From Rhipidocladum racemiflorum (lineage: Eukaryota > Streptophyta > Magnoliopsida > Poales > Poaceae), in contig JAYEVF010000026.1 of the NCBI GenBank assembly GCA_036346355.1, positions 1,736,001 to 1,800,000 on the forward strand: a DNA stretch of 64,000 bases, read 5' to 3'. Made by a program: the position numbers and the translations under genes. Positions 32,789 through 41,725 of this stretch are shown piece after piece. Within the stretch, counting starts at the first letter, position 1. Every line of letters begins with the position of its first letter. The notes below the pieces were generated by a model. It saw only the letters and a program-made list of their open reading frames with translations. It had not been told where the DNA came from and searched no databases.

Positions 32789-32946
32789 GGTTCCAACTTC
32801 TAAGTGATGACAATCACCTCCATCGGAGAGCTAAGAAGAGATCTGTATATATCATGTACCTAGCTTGTAGAACAAAGAAAACATAGCATCAAATGGTCTT
32901 TTCAGCATATTTAAATTTTTTTATCCTTTCGACTTTTTTTCCTCCC
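32789..32946. repeat. Direct repeat, copy 1
   Basis: It matches 34212-34369 with a few substitutions, through GTGATGACAATCACCTCCAT, ACAAAGAAAACATAGCATCA and a final T-rich run. The DNA before the MITE (32308-32324) extends the repeat leftward. Confidence 0.85.
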
Positions 32947-33144
32947 TTTTGCTATCAAATGGTCCTTTCGAATTTTTTTATCTTTAAAACATAACATCAA
33001 AGAAAAATGTAAGTACTGCTGTTACTATCTTTTCTCCTCCCTTTTGCTATCTTACCTCTCTTAAAATCTCTCTCTCTCTTCTCCAGACTCATTTTGAGTT
33101 TTCTCCCTTAACTAATTTTTAAAAATTTTCTCGTTTTCTGGTAG

Positions 33145-33798
33145 ATGGTTCAACATGTCCATCCCTACCTCGAGGTCCTCGGAGGATGGACAGAGTTGTT
33201 GTGGAATATGCAGCAACACGTTGGAGCTGGACAGTTCGGGATCCCCGTCTTCTACACCGAGGAGCAGTTCCACAGTGCCGTTCGTTGCGAGTGGAAGGCC
33301 TGGTTGGATTTGGATCCACTGCCAAGTCACCCAGACCTCCCCCGCCGCTTCTTGGGATGCCGGACTTTTGAGCTGGACGCTGTCCAAGATGCTGCCTGAA
33401 GGGCAGTAAGGTACCTCCGCCGCCATTTCGCTGACGAGTTCGACGTCGGCCAGTTTCAGCTCATCCCCATGAAGGGAGATGCGCCTGGAGAGGTGATCGT
33501 CTCTGTCCCTGAGGACAAGGCAGATCCCCGTGTGGAGGTGGTTGCCGATCTTCTCGTCACCAAGGACTTCCTCTACAGCCAGCTTGTCATCGAGTGCGAT
33601 GATCTTCACCGACAGCTGCATGATACCTGAACCGAGATCAACGAGCTTCGCGACGAGTTAGACCAGCTGCAGCCCCAGTACGAGCCAGGAGAGGAGATGT
33701 CCGTGGTTGGTCCATCTGCGGTGATTGATCTCACCATGGATGAAGCCGAGGAGGAAGACCCGGAGGAGTGCATCATCTACATCTCTGACGATGATTGA
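33145..33798 (+). pseudogene. Unrecognised 218-codon reading frame with two stops
   Basis: A single frame from ATG 33145 to TGA 33796-33798 is broken by TGA at 33397-33399 and 33628-33630. It begins MVQHVHPYLEVLGGWTEL and contains FYTEEQFHSAVRCEWKAW, a basic RRFLGCRTFELDAVQDA segment, a heptad-like helix near LVIECDDLHRQLHD, and an acidic tail with VIDLTMDEAEEEDPEE. Composition and third-base GC are coding-like and unlike the AT-rich surroundings. I do not recognise the family. It may be the remnant of a repeated grass gene or a mobile-element accessory gene. It lies in an AHL intron between two copies of a 158-bp direct repeat. Confidence 0.5.
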
Positions 33799-33799
33799 T

Positions 33800-34211
33800 G
33801 ACGCCTGTCCTAGATTAGGACGTTAGATCTAGATGTTGGTTTCACCCTTTTGTACTAGATCTTTTGTAATGTAAAATAGGTTGTTTCATACCTTATGATG
33901 GTATTGTAAAACAATACATGCTATCAATGAAGTTATGTTTCCTATCTCTATATATTGTTTTGCATTAATATCCTCACATAATAACCGTGAAGCCTAATGA
34001 GGTACTTGAAAAAAGTTCCCTTTGTTGTCTGCACACCTACATCCATTTGTTTGTGTGGTCTGGTTGCGTTTGTGCCTAAGTTGCATTTGGAGAATATTTG
34101 TATTGTCCAGATGGAGTAGACTGACCTACCAATTTTGGTTGAGAACAAAACTAGAAAACATACTATGGACCGCGCCTTGTGGTTTGCAAATCATTAGTTG
34201 AAACCTCATGT
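33800..34211. other. 3' flank of the broken ORF
   Basis: AT-rich, with TGTAATGTAAAATAGG and GTAATGAA-like tracts typical of a plant 3' end at 33868-33935. Beyond that nothing is recognised. Confidence 0.35.
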
Positions 34212-34369
34212 GGTTCCAACTTCCAAGTGATGACGATCACCTCAATGGGAGAGCTAAGAAGAGAGCTGTATATCATGTGCCTAGCTTCTGGAACAAAGAA
34301 AACATAGCATCAAATAGTCTTTTCAGCATCTTTAAAGTTTTTATCCTTTTGACTTTTTTTTCTTGCTAC
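34212..34369. repeat. Direct repeat, copy 2 (carries the MITE-free site)
   Basis: Counterpart of 32789-32946. Immediately downstream CCAATGCTATTAGTTT is duplicated in tandem (34370-34412). Confidence 0.85.
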
Positions 34370-34764
34370 CAATGCTATTAGTTTTCCCAATGCTACCAAT
34401 GCTATTAGTTTGCAGCATCTTTTTTTTCGTATGAATAAAAATTTGGTGATCCTGTCTTAGCTTCCTTTCTCCTGGCATTATTCATATATTTGGCTAATTG
34501 CCAGTCGTTTACAATTTTAGTGCCAATCTACTTTCTGAATGGATATTTCTTGAGCCTGCTCCTTGCTTGTACCTGGAATCCGGACTATCTAACAAACAAT
34601 GACCATTTATCCATCAATTCATCTTCTGTGCAGGATGTTGCTTCAAAAATAACGGCTTTTTCTCAACAAGGTCCACGTACTACATGTATAATCTCAGCAA
34701 TGGTGCTCTGTGCACAGCAACACTACATCAACCAGCAACCTCCGGTGGTATAGTGACATATGAG

Positions 34765-35392
34765 GTATGTTCAGGCCCAACTTGCTAAAAGCAATGCTTG
34801 AGTTTCGCTTCTCATTCTTTCTGTCAAATGGTAATGCACAAGTTCAAAAACCGATCATAGGCATCACAACTGCTGGCAACCTCTGTTTCGGCTGCAGTTT
34901 ATATGCTTTAGTAGAATGCTTTCTATTGACCTATGGGCTACCAAATATTTGCTTATTATTTAGTGTCAACTATCAACCCTGTACCACTGGATTTCCGTTA
35001 CTTTCCTCTTGCCACTTCTATCTAGTTTTGCCAGTAACAAGTTCTCCATTTGCTTACAGTCTTTGTGAACCAAATTGGAGTTTGTTCATGATCACTCGAT
35101 TTCTGACCACAGAGGAGAAATAACTAATATGTAGTTTCAAGTTTACATCTTGGCTAGGCAGGTTATAGGAAAAGCAGAATGAAAAATTTAGCCTGCTCTC
35201 GCTCTCCAATCCTGCGCAAATAACAAAATATGCTGTTAAAGGCATCAGGCCTTTTGGAGTCAATTCTTTATCGAGCATGTGTTTGTTTACTGGTGCCTCC
35301 ATGTGGACAGACTAAGAAACACACCACATTTTTTTCTTGTTATTTATCATACAAATCAATATATCAAATACATGAATTATGTGACGTGTCAT
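34765..35392. other. Intron-like DNA downstream of the AHL exon
   Basis: It begins with the donor GTATGT and shows no further PPC-domain exon. Short frames such as 34767-35123 have no recognisable motif. Confidence 0.35.
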
Positions 35393-35883
35393 TGTTATGA
35401 GCCGACTCGGAATGAGCTTGCTCGTAAGCACGGGTTCCCGGCCAGCGGCTGGGTCGCAAACTGTTCGACGATGGGATTGTCGCGACGGCTTGCGCCTTGG
35501 GTACGTTGGCTGTTGTCGGAACCACCGCCTGAGATTGGTTTTTGTTAGCAATCAAGCATGTCTTTTCTTCTTTATTTCCCTCTTATTTATACTGGATACA
35601 ATGCACTCATACGACCAGGGTTCGGTTATATTCCGTCCCCCAATCCGTAACTGACTCATAATACTTCAAAGATAAAACTAATCTATCCTTACTTCTAGTT
35701 TATTCTGCATGTTCTTGTCTCCTTGCACTCGGACTCCCAGGCTGCATACCCTCTGTACTCAGACTCCTTTTGGACGTCCGAGGTTAGTGCTGCTCGCCGG
35801 TTTGGACTTCTCCCACATCCTTGGTCGCAGCATGACATCGCCGTCTTCCATACACGCGGTTGTATACTGGTCGGGTCGTAACA
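35393..35883 (-). repeat. 3' LTR of a chromodomain gypsy element (G1)
   Basis: Read on the minus strand it starts TGTTACGACCCG and ends CGGCTCATAACA, 491 bp, with a TATA-type sequence (AGTATAAATAAGAGG) near 35580-35596. On its minus-strand upstream side is a G-rich tract (GAGGGGGAGTAA) and then the stop codon of a polyprotein. The other LTR is not in the window. Confidence 0.75.
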
Positions 35884-35928
35884 TTACTCCCCCTCTAGAA
35901 AACCAGCTTGTCCTCAAGCGAATAGTCG
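35884..35928 (-). pseudogene. Last codons of the G1 polyprotein
   Basis: The minus strand reads SLEDKLVF and then TAG followed by the purine tract. The coding continues at 61744 on the far side of the CACTA element. With the element and one copy of TCG removed, the two segments are in the same frame. Confidence 0.75.
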
Positions 35929-35966
35929 TACTACTACAGAATGATACATCACTATCGCTTTATTTG

Positions 35967-36353
35967 TGTCGGTTCCAAATTTTTGACTAAAAAACCGATT
36001 GTGATTCGTGTATCTCATTTGTAAATTTTGGAAACAGGTTATCACAATCGGTTCTTAGAAGTAACCGATTGTGATAAGGGTCCTCATTACAATCGGTTCA
36101 TACAAAGAACTGATAGTGATAAGGAAAAGGGTCATCACAATCGGTTCTTAGAAAGAACCGATTGTAATAAAACTCACTTATCACAATCGGTTCTTATAAA
36201 GAACCGATTGTGATAGTGATGTCCCTCATCACAATCGGTTCTTTGTAAGAACCGATTGTAATGAGTGAGCCTTATCACAATCGGTTCTTTCTAAGAACCG
36301 ATTGTGATAATATACTCATCACAATCGCTTGTTTGTAAGAACCGATTGTGATG
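35967..36353. repeat. Left subterminal palindrome array of the CACTA
   Basis: About eight units of roughly 45 bp. Each is an inverted pair of the form CACAATCGGTTCTT...AAGAACCGATTGTGAT with short variable loops and spacers. Such subterminal repeats in En/Spm-type elements are the binding sites of the accessory transposition protein; that these are such sites is inferred. Confidence 0.9.
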
Positions 36354-36843
36354 AGCCTCGTTAGGTTTTATATCCTCTCGGGATGAACTCTCCTCTGTTG
36401 GTGTTCTAGAGCCAAAAAAACCCGTCGCCATCTCAAAAAATAGAACATACTCTCATTGAGACTTAGGATTGGGGGAGAAAATCTGAAATCCTTGAGGATG
36501 TGTGTTAAGAGGGTAAGTTAAAGCCCTAGCTTGAGGAGATTTATTTCCCCTCTATTTGCCCTCATTTGAGGTTTTCTTCAAAAGGTGAGCATTCCTTCAA
36601 ATCCCTTCGATTTTGCATTAAGAAATTTGATTTTGATTTGGTGAATGTGTTATATGTCATTAATGCTATTATGGTTGAAACAATATTGGTGAGAAATTAT
36701 AAAATCCTGAAGGAGAGATGGTGGTTAGGGTCTAAAGTTGAAACCCTTGCTTGAGTATATATATTTCCACTCATTTGTGGTTAATTTTCTTCAAAAGGAC
36801 AGCATGTGAATGACTTACATGTCATTATTGTTGCTATAATGTG
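36354..36843. other. CACTA leader region
   Basis: Between the array and the hairpin module. No ORF of note. A block of the form GGGGGAGAAAATC...TTGAGGA...GGGTAAGTTAAAGCCC at 36470-36530 is loosely echoed at 36690-36750 and looks like a degenerate duplication. Promoter position is unknown. Confidence 0.4.
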
Positions 36844-37214
36844 ATCAATGGTAGAGTTTAGGTTGCGTAACCTATGTGTCTCCCGTTCGAGGGTGCTTGT
36901 TTATAAATATGCTAAAATGGCATATTTATAGATAAGCAGTCTCGAATTGTCCACGTTTTTTGGACAATTCGAGGATATGTGGTTCGGGCAAGTTCCTGAG
37001 CTATTGTACAACTCTAGAGAGTTTCGGTAGCATGCATCTCCCTGGTGTTCTCCAGATACACACCCTCTTGACCTGTTGTCGAGACATGTATTTGGAGAAC
37101 AGCGGGGAGATGCTGCCGAAATTTTCTTTAGAGTTGTACAACAGCTTAGGAACTTGCTCGAACCACATATCCTCGAATGGGATTAGGACCTGACCTAATT
37201 GAAATTAGGAGTCA
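36844..37214. repeat. Hairpin module, copy 1 (upstream of TNP2)
   Basis: About 370 bp, repeated at 43834-44205. Within it 36966-37178 folds as a long imperfect hairpin: arms of about 90 bases from ATTCGAGGATATGTGG to its complement CCACATATCCTCGAAT, around a loop of roughly 25 bases near CTTGACCTGTTGTCGAG. Two small hairpins precede it (ATAAATATGC/GCATATTTAT and CGAATTGTCCA/TGGACAATTCG). Confidence 0.85.
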
Positions 37215-37393
37215 TAGTTGGTACGTACTCAATTCCTCGACTTTGTTAATTTTTCAACCCTTCTTTTCTTTCATTGATTAGTGCATGTCTCTCTATTGTG
37301 CAAAGGTCAAATAAATAATATATTGGTATTTGACCTACATGCTAGTTGTCGCTCGTTGGCATTATTAATTTGTTGTTTATGGTTTAATTGTAG

Positions 37394-40300
37394 ATGGACC
37401 GTGAAGAATGGATGTATCAAAAAAGCCGTGTGAGTGCCGAATTTCAGAGGGGAGTTAAGGAGTTCATAAGAATTGCAGAAGTAGATATGGTTATGAGGGG
37501 TGTAAAGTTCATATATTGTCCTTGCATTGATTGCACCAATCTCAGGAGATTTAACAACTCAGCTCAAATTGAAGGCCACTTGATTCGACGTGGCTTCGTG
37601 AGGAATTACACGTGTTGGATCCATCATGGGGAGACAAGTAGTACCCCTCCATTACGCAACGAAGACATGCTTCAAGCCGATCACGAGTTGGAGCGTGATA
37701 TTTTTGATGAGGATAATTTAGATCAAATGTTGCGAGATGTGGAGGGAAATTACACGAAAAGAGAGTTCAAAAAATTTAAAAGCTTGATGGAAGACGATGC
37801 CAAACCGTTGTTTTCGGGTTGCAAAGCAGAATACAGCAAGTTGGGTTCGGTCCTTGCATTGTTTGAACTGAAGGCAAAACACCGTTGGACAGATACAAGT
37901 TTCAATGCACTTTTAGTTCTTCTATCGGATATGCTTCCAGAGGGAAACGAGTTGCCAACAAGTATTTATGAAGCGAAGAAGCTACTATGTCCCATGGGAA
38001 TGGAAATAGAAAGGATACATGCATGTCCAAATGATTGCATATTATACCGCAACGTGCATAAGGAACTGTGCATTTGTCCAGTTTGTGGTGTACCCCGGTA
38101 CAAACAAAAGGAGAAGCGTAATGAAAAGAAGCGTAAGAGTCGAACCGACGACGGTGAAGATGTGAACAAAGGGGCACCAGCCAAGGTATTGTGGTATTTG
38201 CCCATCATTCCTCGTTTAGAGAGGTTGTTCGCAAATCCCAAAGAGGCAAAATTGTTGCGTTGGCATTATGAATCTCGAAAGGAAGATGGCAAGTTGAGAC
38301 ACCCCGCTGATTCAGCTCAATGGAGAAACATTGATTGGCAACATGAGGAGTTTGGTGCCGAGATGAGGAACATAAGATTTGGATTGAGTACAGATGGAAT
38401 GAATCCGTTTGGTAATATGAGCAGTCGTCACAGCACTTGGCCAGTTTTGTTGTGTATCTACAATCTCCCTCCTTGGTTATGCATGAAGCGGAAGTATATC
38501 ATGATGTCGTTGCTAATCTCTGGACCCAAACAGCCGGGTAATGATATCGATGTGTACCTAGCACCACTAATTGAGGATTTGGTAAAATTGTGGAATGAGG
38601 GGGTCGAGGTGTGGGATGCATACAAAAGAGAGAACTTCACCCTTCGGGCTATGATATTTTGCACCATAAATGATTTCCCAGCCCTTGGTAATTTGGCGGG
38701 CTACAGCACGAAGGGAGCCAAAGCTTGTCCAATTTGTGAAGAGGAGACTGACAGCTTGTGGCTGCCGAATTCCAAGAAAACTGTGTACATGGGTCACCGT
38801 AGATTTCTACCTCGAAGTCATCGATATCGTAAGATGGATGACAAATTTGATGGAAAGAGGGAAATTCGTGCGACCCCCCAGCCTATGAGTGGAAGGCAAG
38901 TATATTCACGCGTGTCAGATATCGATGTTCGATGCGGTAAGAGCCGTAAATCTGTTCGTCCCAGGACCATTTGGAAGAAGAGGTCAATATTTTGGGACTT
39001 ACCATACTGGAAGGAGTTAGATGTCCGTCATTGTATTGATGTCATGCACGTTGAGAAAAATGTCTGTGATAATTTGGTTGGTATCCTGCTGAACATACCT
39101 GGGAAGACCAAGGATCGTGTGAATGCTCGTCGCGATATGACCTACATGGGAATCAGGCCCAAGCTTGCAGTGATAGAGGAGGATGGAAAAGGACCATACA
39201 TCCTCGCTGCATGCTACACCTTATCCAAGAAGGAGAAAGAAGACCTCTGCAAGTGTCTCCATGATATTAAGGTTCCATCGGGCTACTCCGCAAACATTAA
39301 GAAGCTTGTGTCTATGGATGATTTAAAGTTGATTGGTATGAAGTCCCACGAATGTCATGTCTTGATGACCCAAATGCTCCCTGTTGCAATCAGAAATATT
39401 CTGCCAGAGGATGTCAGGTTGGCAATCACGAAGCTATGTTATTTCTTCAATGCGATTTCATGCAAGGTTATTGATCCCGATATACTAAACAACTTACAGA
39501 GTGAGGTGGTGCAGACTCTTTGTCAGCTTGAGATGCATTTCCCCCCGACGTTCTTCGACGTCATGGTCCACCTCGTTGTTCACCTTGTTAGAGAGATTAA
39601 GATCTGTGGACCCGCATTCCTGCGTTACATGTATCCATTCGAGAGGTACATGGGTATATTAAAGTTATATGTGAGGAATAGGTCGAAGCCTGAGGGTAGT
39701 ATTATTGAAGGTTATGGCACTGAAGAGGTTATTGAGTTCTGCGTGAACTATCTAGGTAAAAGACAACCGATTGGTGTTCCTGTATCTCGTCATGAGGGCA
39801 GACTTGGTGGCAAAGGAACCATTGGGTCCAATCTAACGAGCCCACAGTTTGAAATGTACTGTAAAGCGCATTTTGTAGTCCTGCAACACAGCACAGAAGT
39901 TCATCCATACATCCAGCAGCACAAGTTGATATTACGGGAAGAGAATCCACATATGGATGAGCTTTCCATCACACGAGAACACAACAATCAATTTCTCACA
40001 TGGTTCAAAGAAAAGGCGAAGGTCTCCGTCAGTACTGAGGCTGTCAAATGGTTGGCTAACGGACCAAGATTTAATGTACAGACATGGCAGGGGTATGATA
40101 TTAATGGCTACACCTTTTATACTGAAAGTCAAGATGCAAAGAGTACAGTTCAAAACAGTGGTGTGAGCATAGATGCTTTGTCCGATGATCACTCGAAAAG
40201 AGGATCGTCAACCGCAATGAACTGTTACTATGGGATGATCGAAGAAATATGGGAGCTCGATTACGGAATATACCAAGTTCCATTATTCCGATGTAAGTGG

Positions 40301-40630
40301 GTGAGACTTCCCCACGGAGTGAAGGTTGACAAGAGAGGTTTTACTCTTGTGGATCTCAATAGACTCGCCTACAAAGATGAACCGTTCATCCTTGCGAAGC
40401 AAGCAACTCAAGTTTTCTACGTGCGTGATCCGGCCAATCCGAGGTTGCACGTCGTCCTTCATGGCAAGAGGCGGATTGTTGGAGTTGAAAATGTTGTAGA
40501 TGAAGAAGAGTATAACCAATTTGATGAAATACCTTCGTTTGCAGATGGGGCATATCTTAGCGGTGAGGACGACACACATGGAACAAATTACATGCGTGTG
40601 GATCATAAAGAAGGGTTGTATTGTAAATAA
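37394..40630 (+). CDS. CACTA transposase, TNP2 type
   Basis: One uninterrupted 1078-codon frame. Residues about 3-80 are the transposase-associated domain (EWMYQKSRVS, CPCIDCTN, GFVRNYTCWIHHGE). Cysteine-rich CPNDCILY and CPVCGVPRY follow near 215-240. The TNP2 core begins near residue 325 (IRFGLSTDGMNPFG, WPVLLCIYNLPPW, KACPICEEET, HCIDVMHVEKNVCDN). A DUF4218 region lies near 680-790 (HFPPTFFDVMVHLVVHLV, YMYPFERYMG) and a DUF4216 region near 945-1030 (YGVxE-type YGMIEEIWELDY, VPLFRCKWV). The protein acts in the nucleus to bind the termini and catalyse excision and insertion. It has no introns or stops, so it could still be functional. The hairpin module ends 180 bp upstream. Confidence 0.92.
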   Translation: MDREEWMYQKSRVSAEFQRGVKEFIRIAEVDMVMRGVKFIYCPCIDCTNLRRFNNSAQIEGHLIRRGFVRNYTCWIHHGETSSTPPLRNEDMLQADHELERDIFDEDNLDQMLRDVEGNYTKREFKKFKSLMEDDAKPLFSGCKAEYSKLGSVLALFELKAKHRWTDTSFNALLVLLSDMLPEGNELPTSIYEAKKLLCPMGMEIERIHACPNDCILYRNVHKELCICPVCGVPRYKQKEKRNEKKRKSRTDDGEDVNKGAPAKVLWYLPIIPRLERLFANPKEAKLLRWHYESRKEDGKLRHPADSAQWRNIDWQHEEFGAEMRNIRFGLSTDGMNPFGNMSSRHSTWPVLLCIYNLPPWLCMKRKYIMMSLLISGPKQPGNDIDVYLAPLIEDLVKLWNEGVEVWDAYKRENFTLRAMIFCTINDFPALGNLAGYSTKGAKACPICEEETDSLWLPNSKKTVYMGHRRFLPRSHRYRKMDDKFDGKREIRATPQPMSGRQVYSRVSDIDVRCGKSRKSVRPRTIWKKRSIFWDLPYWKELDVRHCIDVMHVEKNVCDNLVGILLNIPGKTKDRVNARRDMTYMGIRPKLAVIEEDGKGPYILAACYTLSKKEKEDLCKCLHDIKVPSGYSANIKKLVSMDDLKLIGMKSHECHVLMTQMLPVAIRNILPEDVRLAITKLCYFFNAISCKVIDPDILNNLQSEVVQTLCQLEMHFPPTFFDVMVHLVVHLVREIKICGPAFLRYMYPFERYMGILKLYVRNRSKPEGSIIEGYGTEEVIEFCVNYLGKRQPIGVPVSRHEGRLGGKGTIGSNLTSPQFEMYCKAHFVVLQHSTEVHPYIQQHKLILREENPHMDELSITREHNNQFLTWFKEKAKVSVSTEAVKWLANGPRFNVQTWQGYDINGYTFYTESQDAKSTVQNSGVSIDALSDDHSKRGSSTAMNCYYGMIEEIWELDYGIYQVPLFRCKWVRLPHGVKVDKRGFTLVDLNRLAYKDEPFILAKQATQVFYVRDPANPRLHVVLHGKRRIVGVENVVDEEEYNQFDEIPSFADGAYLSGEDDTHGTNYMRVDHKEGLYCK

Positions 40631-41362
40631 AGTTGTAAGATTGCCGTGTGATATTAGCATTTTTGATATTTCTTAAAAATAATGTTGCCTATTTGGTCAA
40701 AGGTCAGAAATATTGTTTAAAAGGCCCTTATTTGTGAAAATATTTGTAAATATTCTCAAATATGTATGTCAAATATTCTACAATGCTTTCGTAGTAAAAA
40801 TCCCTATGGTACAAACAAAATAGCAAATTTGGCCTCCAATTGATCTTGTATGCCATACAAAGTATTTTTGAGGATATTATTTTTAGGAAATTTTCTAAGT
40901 AGTCGAAAGTTCATTTTTGAGAAACCATGATGTTTCTGCAAAATTTCAAATAATTTCAACTCATGTGTGTCATCTCTGTTATATTGTACCAATCTGATGC
41001 TCATTAACCGAAAACCATGATGGTTTCTCAATTTTTCTAAATGAATCTATCAATCTAATAATGTAAATTTTCATGCACCTTCTGTCGCTGCATTATTAAT
41101 TTTAACACGTAAAGTACTCTCATTTTGTGTGTGCGCATGACTATCTTCAAGCCAAAGACGATGGAATTGCTTTACCATCATGGTTTTTCTTAATGGCGTC
41201 AGATTGGTACAATATAACAGAATTGTGATTGGTACAATATAACATCATTACAATGTAATAGATTGATACAAGATAACAAGACACCCATCGATTCGATGAA
41301 TAACACATAAAAATGGTGATTTTTATTTGTATCAATTTTTATCTTTGAGCAGTTGTAATACT
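40631..41362. other. Downstream region of the TNP2 gene
   Basis: AT-rich 3' flank without a supported ORF. AACCATGATG occurs at about 40922 and 41013, its complement at 41176. A GATTGGTACAATATAACA block recurs near 41201 and 41227, with a related TTGATACAAGATAACA at 41262. Confidence 0.4.
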
Positions 41363-41708
41363 TTAACATTCGTATCGGTTTATGTATGGAACCGATGTTA
41401 CTACTATTACCATTTGTATCGGTTTTCTCTACTGAACCGATTGTACTACTGCTTAGCATTAGTATCGTTTTTTATACTGAACCGATTGTAATACTTTAAC
41501 ATTCGTATCGGTTTATGTATGGAACCGATGGTAATACTATTGCCATTTGTATCGGTTTCTCTACTGAACTGATTGTAATACTGTTGAACATTAGTATCGG
41601 TTTCTATACTGAACCGATGGTAATACTATTGCTATTTGTATCGGTTTCTCACGGAACCGATTGTAATATCTAACATATTGTATCGGTTTCTCCACTGAAC
41701 CGATTGAG
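41363..41708. repeat. Internal palindrome array of the CACTA
   Basis: About eight units of 44-47 bp, each GTATCGGTTT...GAACCGAT(T/G)GTAATAC with alternating spacers (TTTAACATTC, ACTATTGCCATTT, TGTTGAACATTA) that themselves recur every two or three units. It shares the AACCGAT core with the two subterminal arrays but has a different unit sequence. Confidence 0.85.
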
Positions 41709-41725
41709 ATGAACTACTATATCCC

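Larger units (their letters stand above)
31219..34764 (+). pseudogene. AT-hook motif nuclear-localized (AHL) gene remnant
   Basis: A first exon (ORF 31268-31609, 113 codons) carries two AT hooks: KKKMGRPRMYGPDGS at residues about 49-63 and KRRGRPPGSGKKKQLDA near the end. It then meets a stop. A second exon (34634-34764, after TGTGCAG and before GTATGT) encodes part of the PPC/DUF296 domain, with DVASKITAFSQQGPR, HQPATSGG and VTYE. It has lost one A, which shifts the frame at IISA. The short exon expected between them (the FTPH region) was not found, and no later PPC exons occur before the LTR at 35393. AHL proteins bind AT-rich DNA in the nucleus. An upstream ATG at 31219 starts an overlapping short frame. 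The two MULEs sit in its former 5' region. Confidence 0.72.

Noticed and set aside
35967..36353. Regularly spaced palindromic repeats resembling a CRISPR array
   Set aside because: Plant nuclear DNA, no cas genes, spacers are short and related, and the array is at the CACTA subterminal position.
36844..37214. Hairpin as the rice miR820 precursor
   Set aside because: That miRNA is known from CACTA elements, but its mature sequence is not visible in either arm of either copy.
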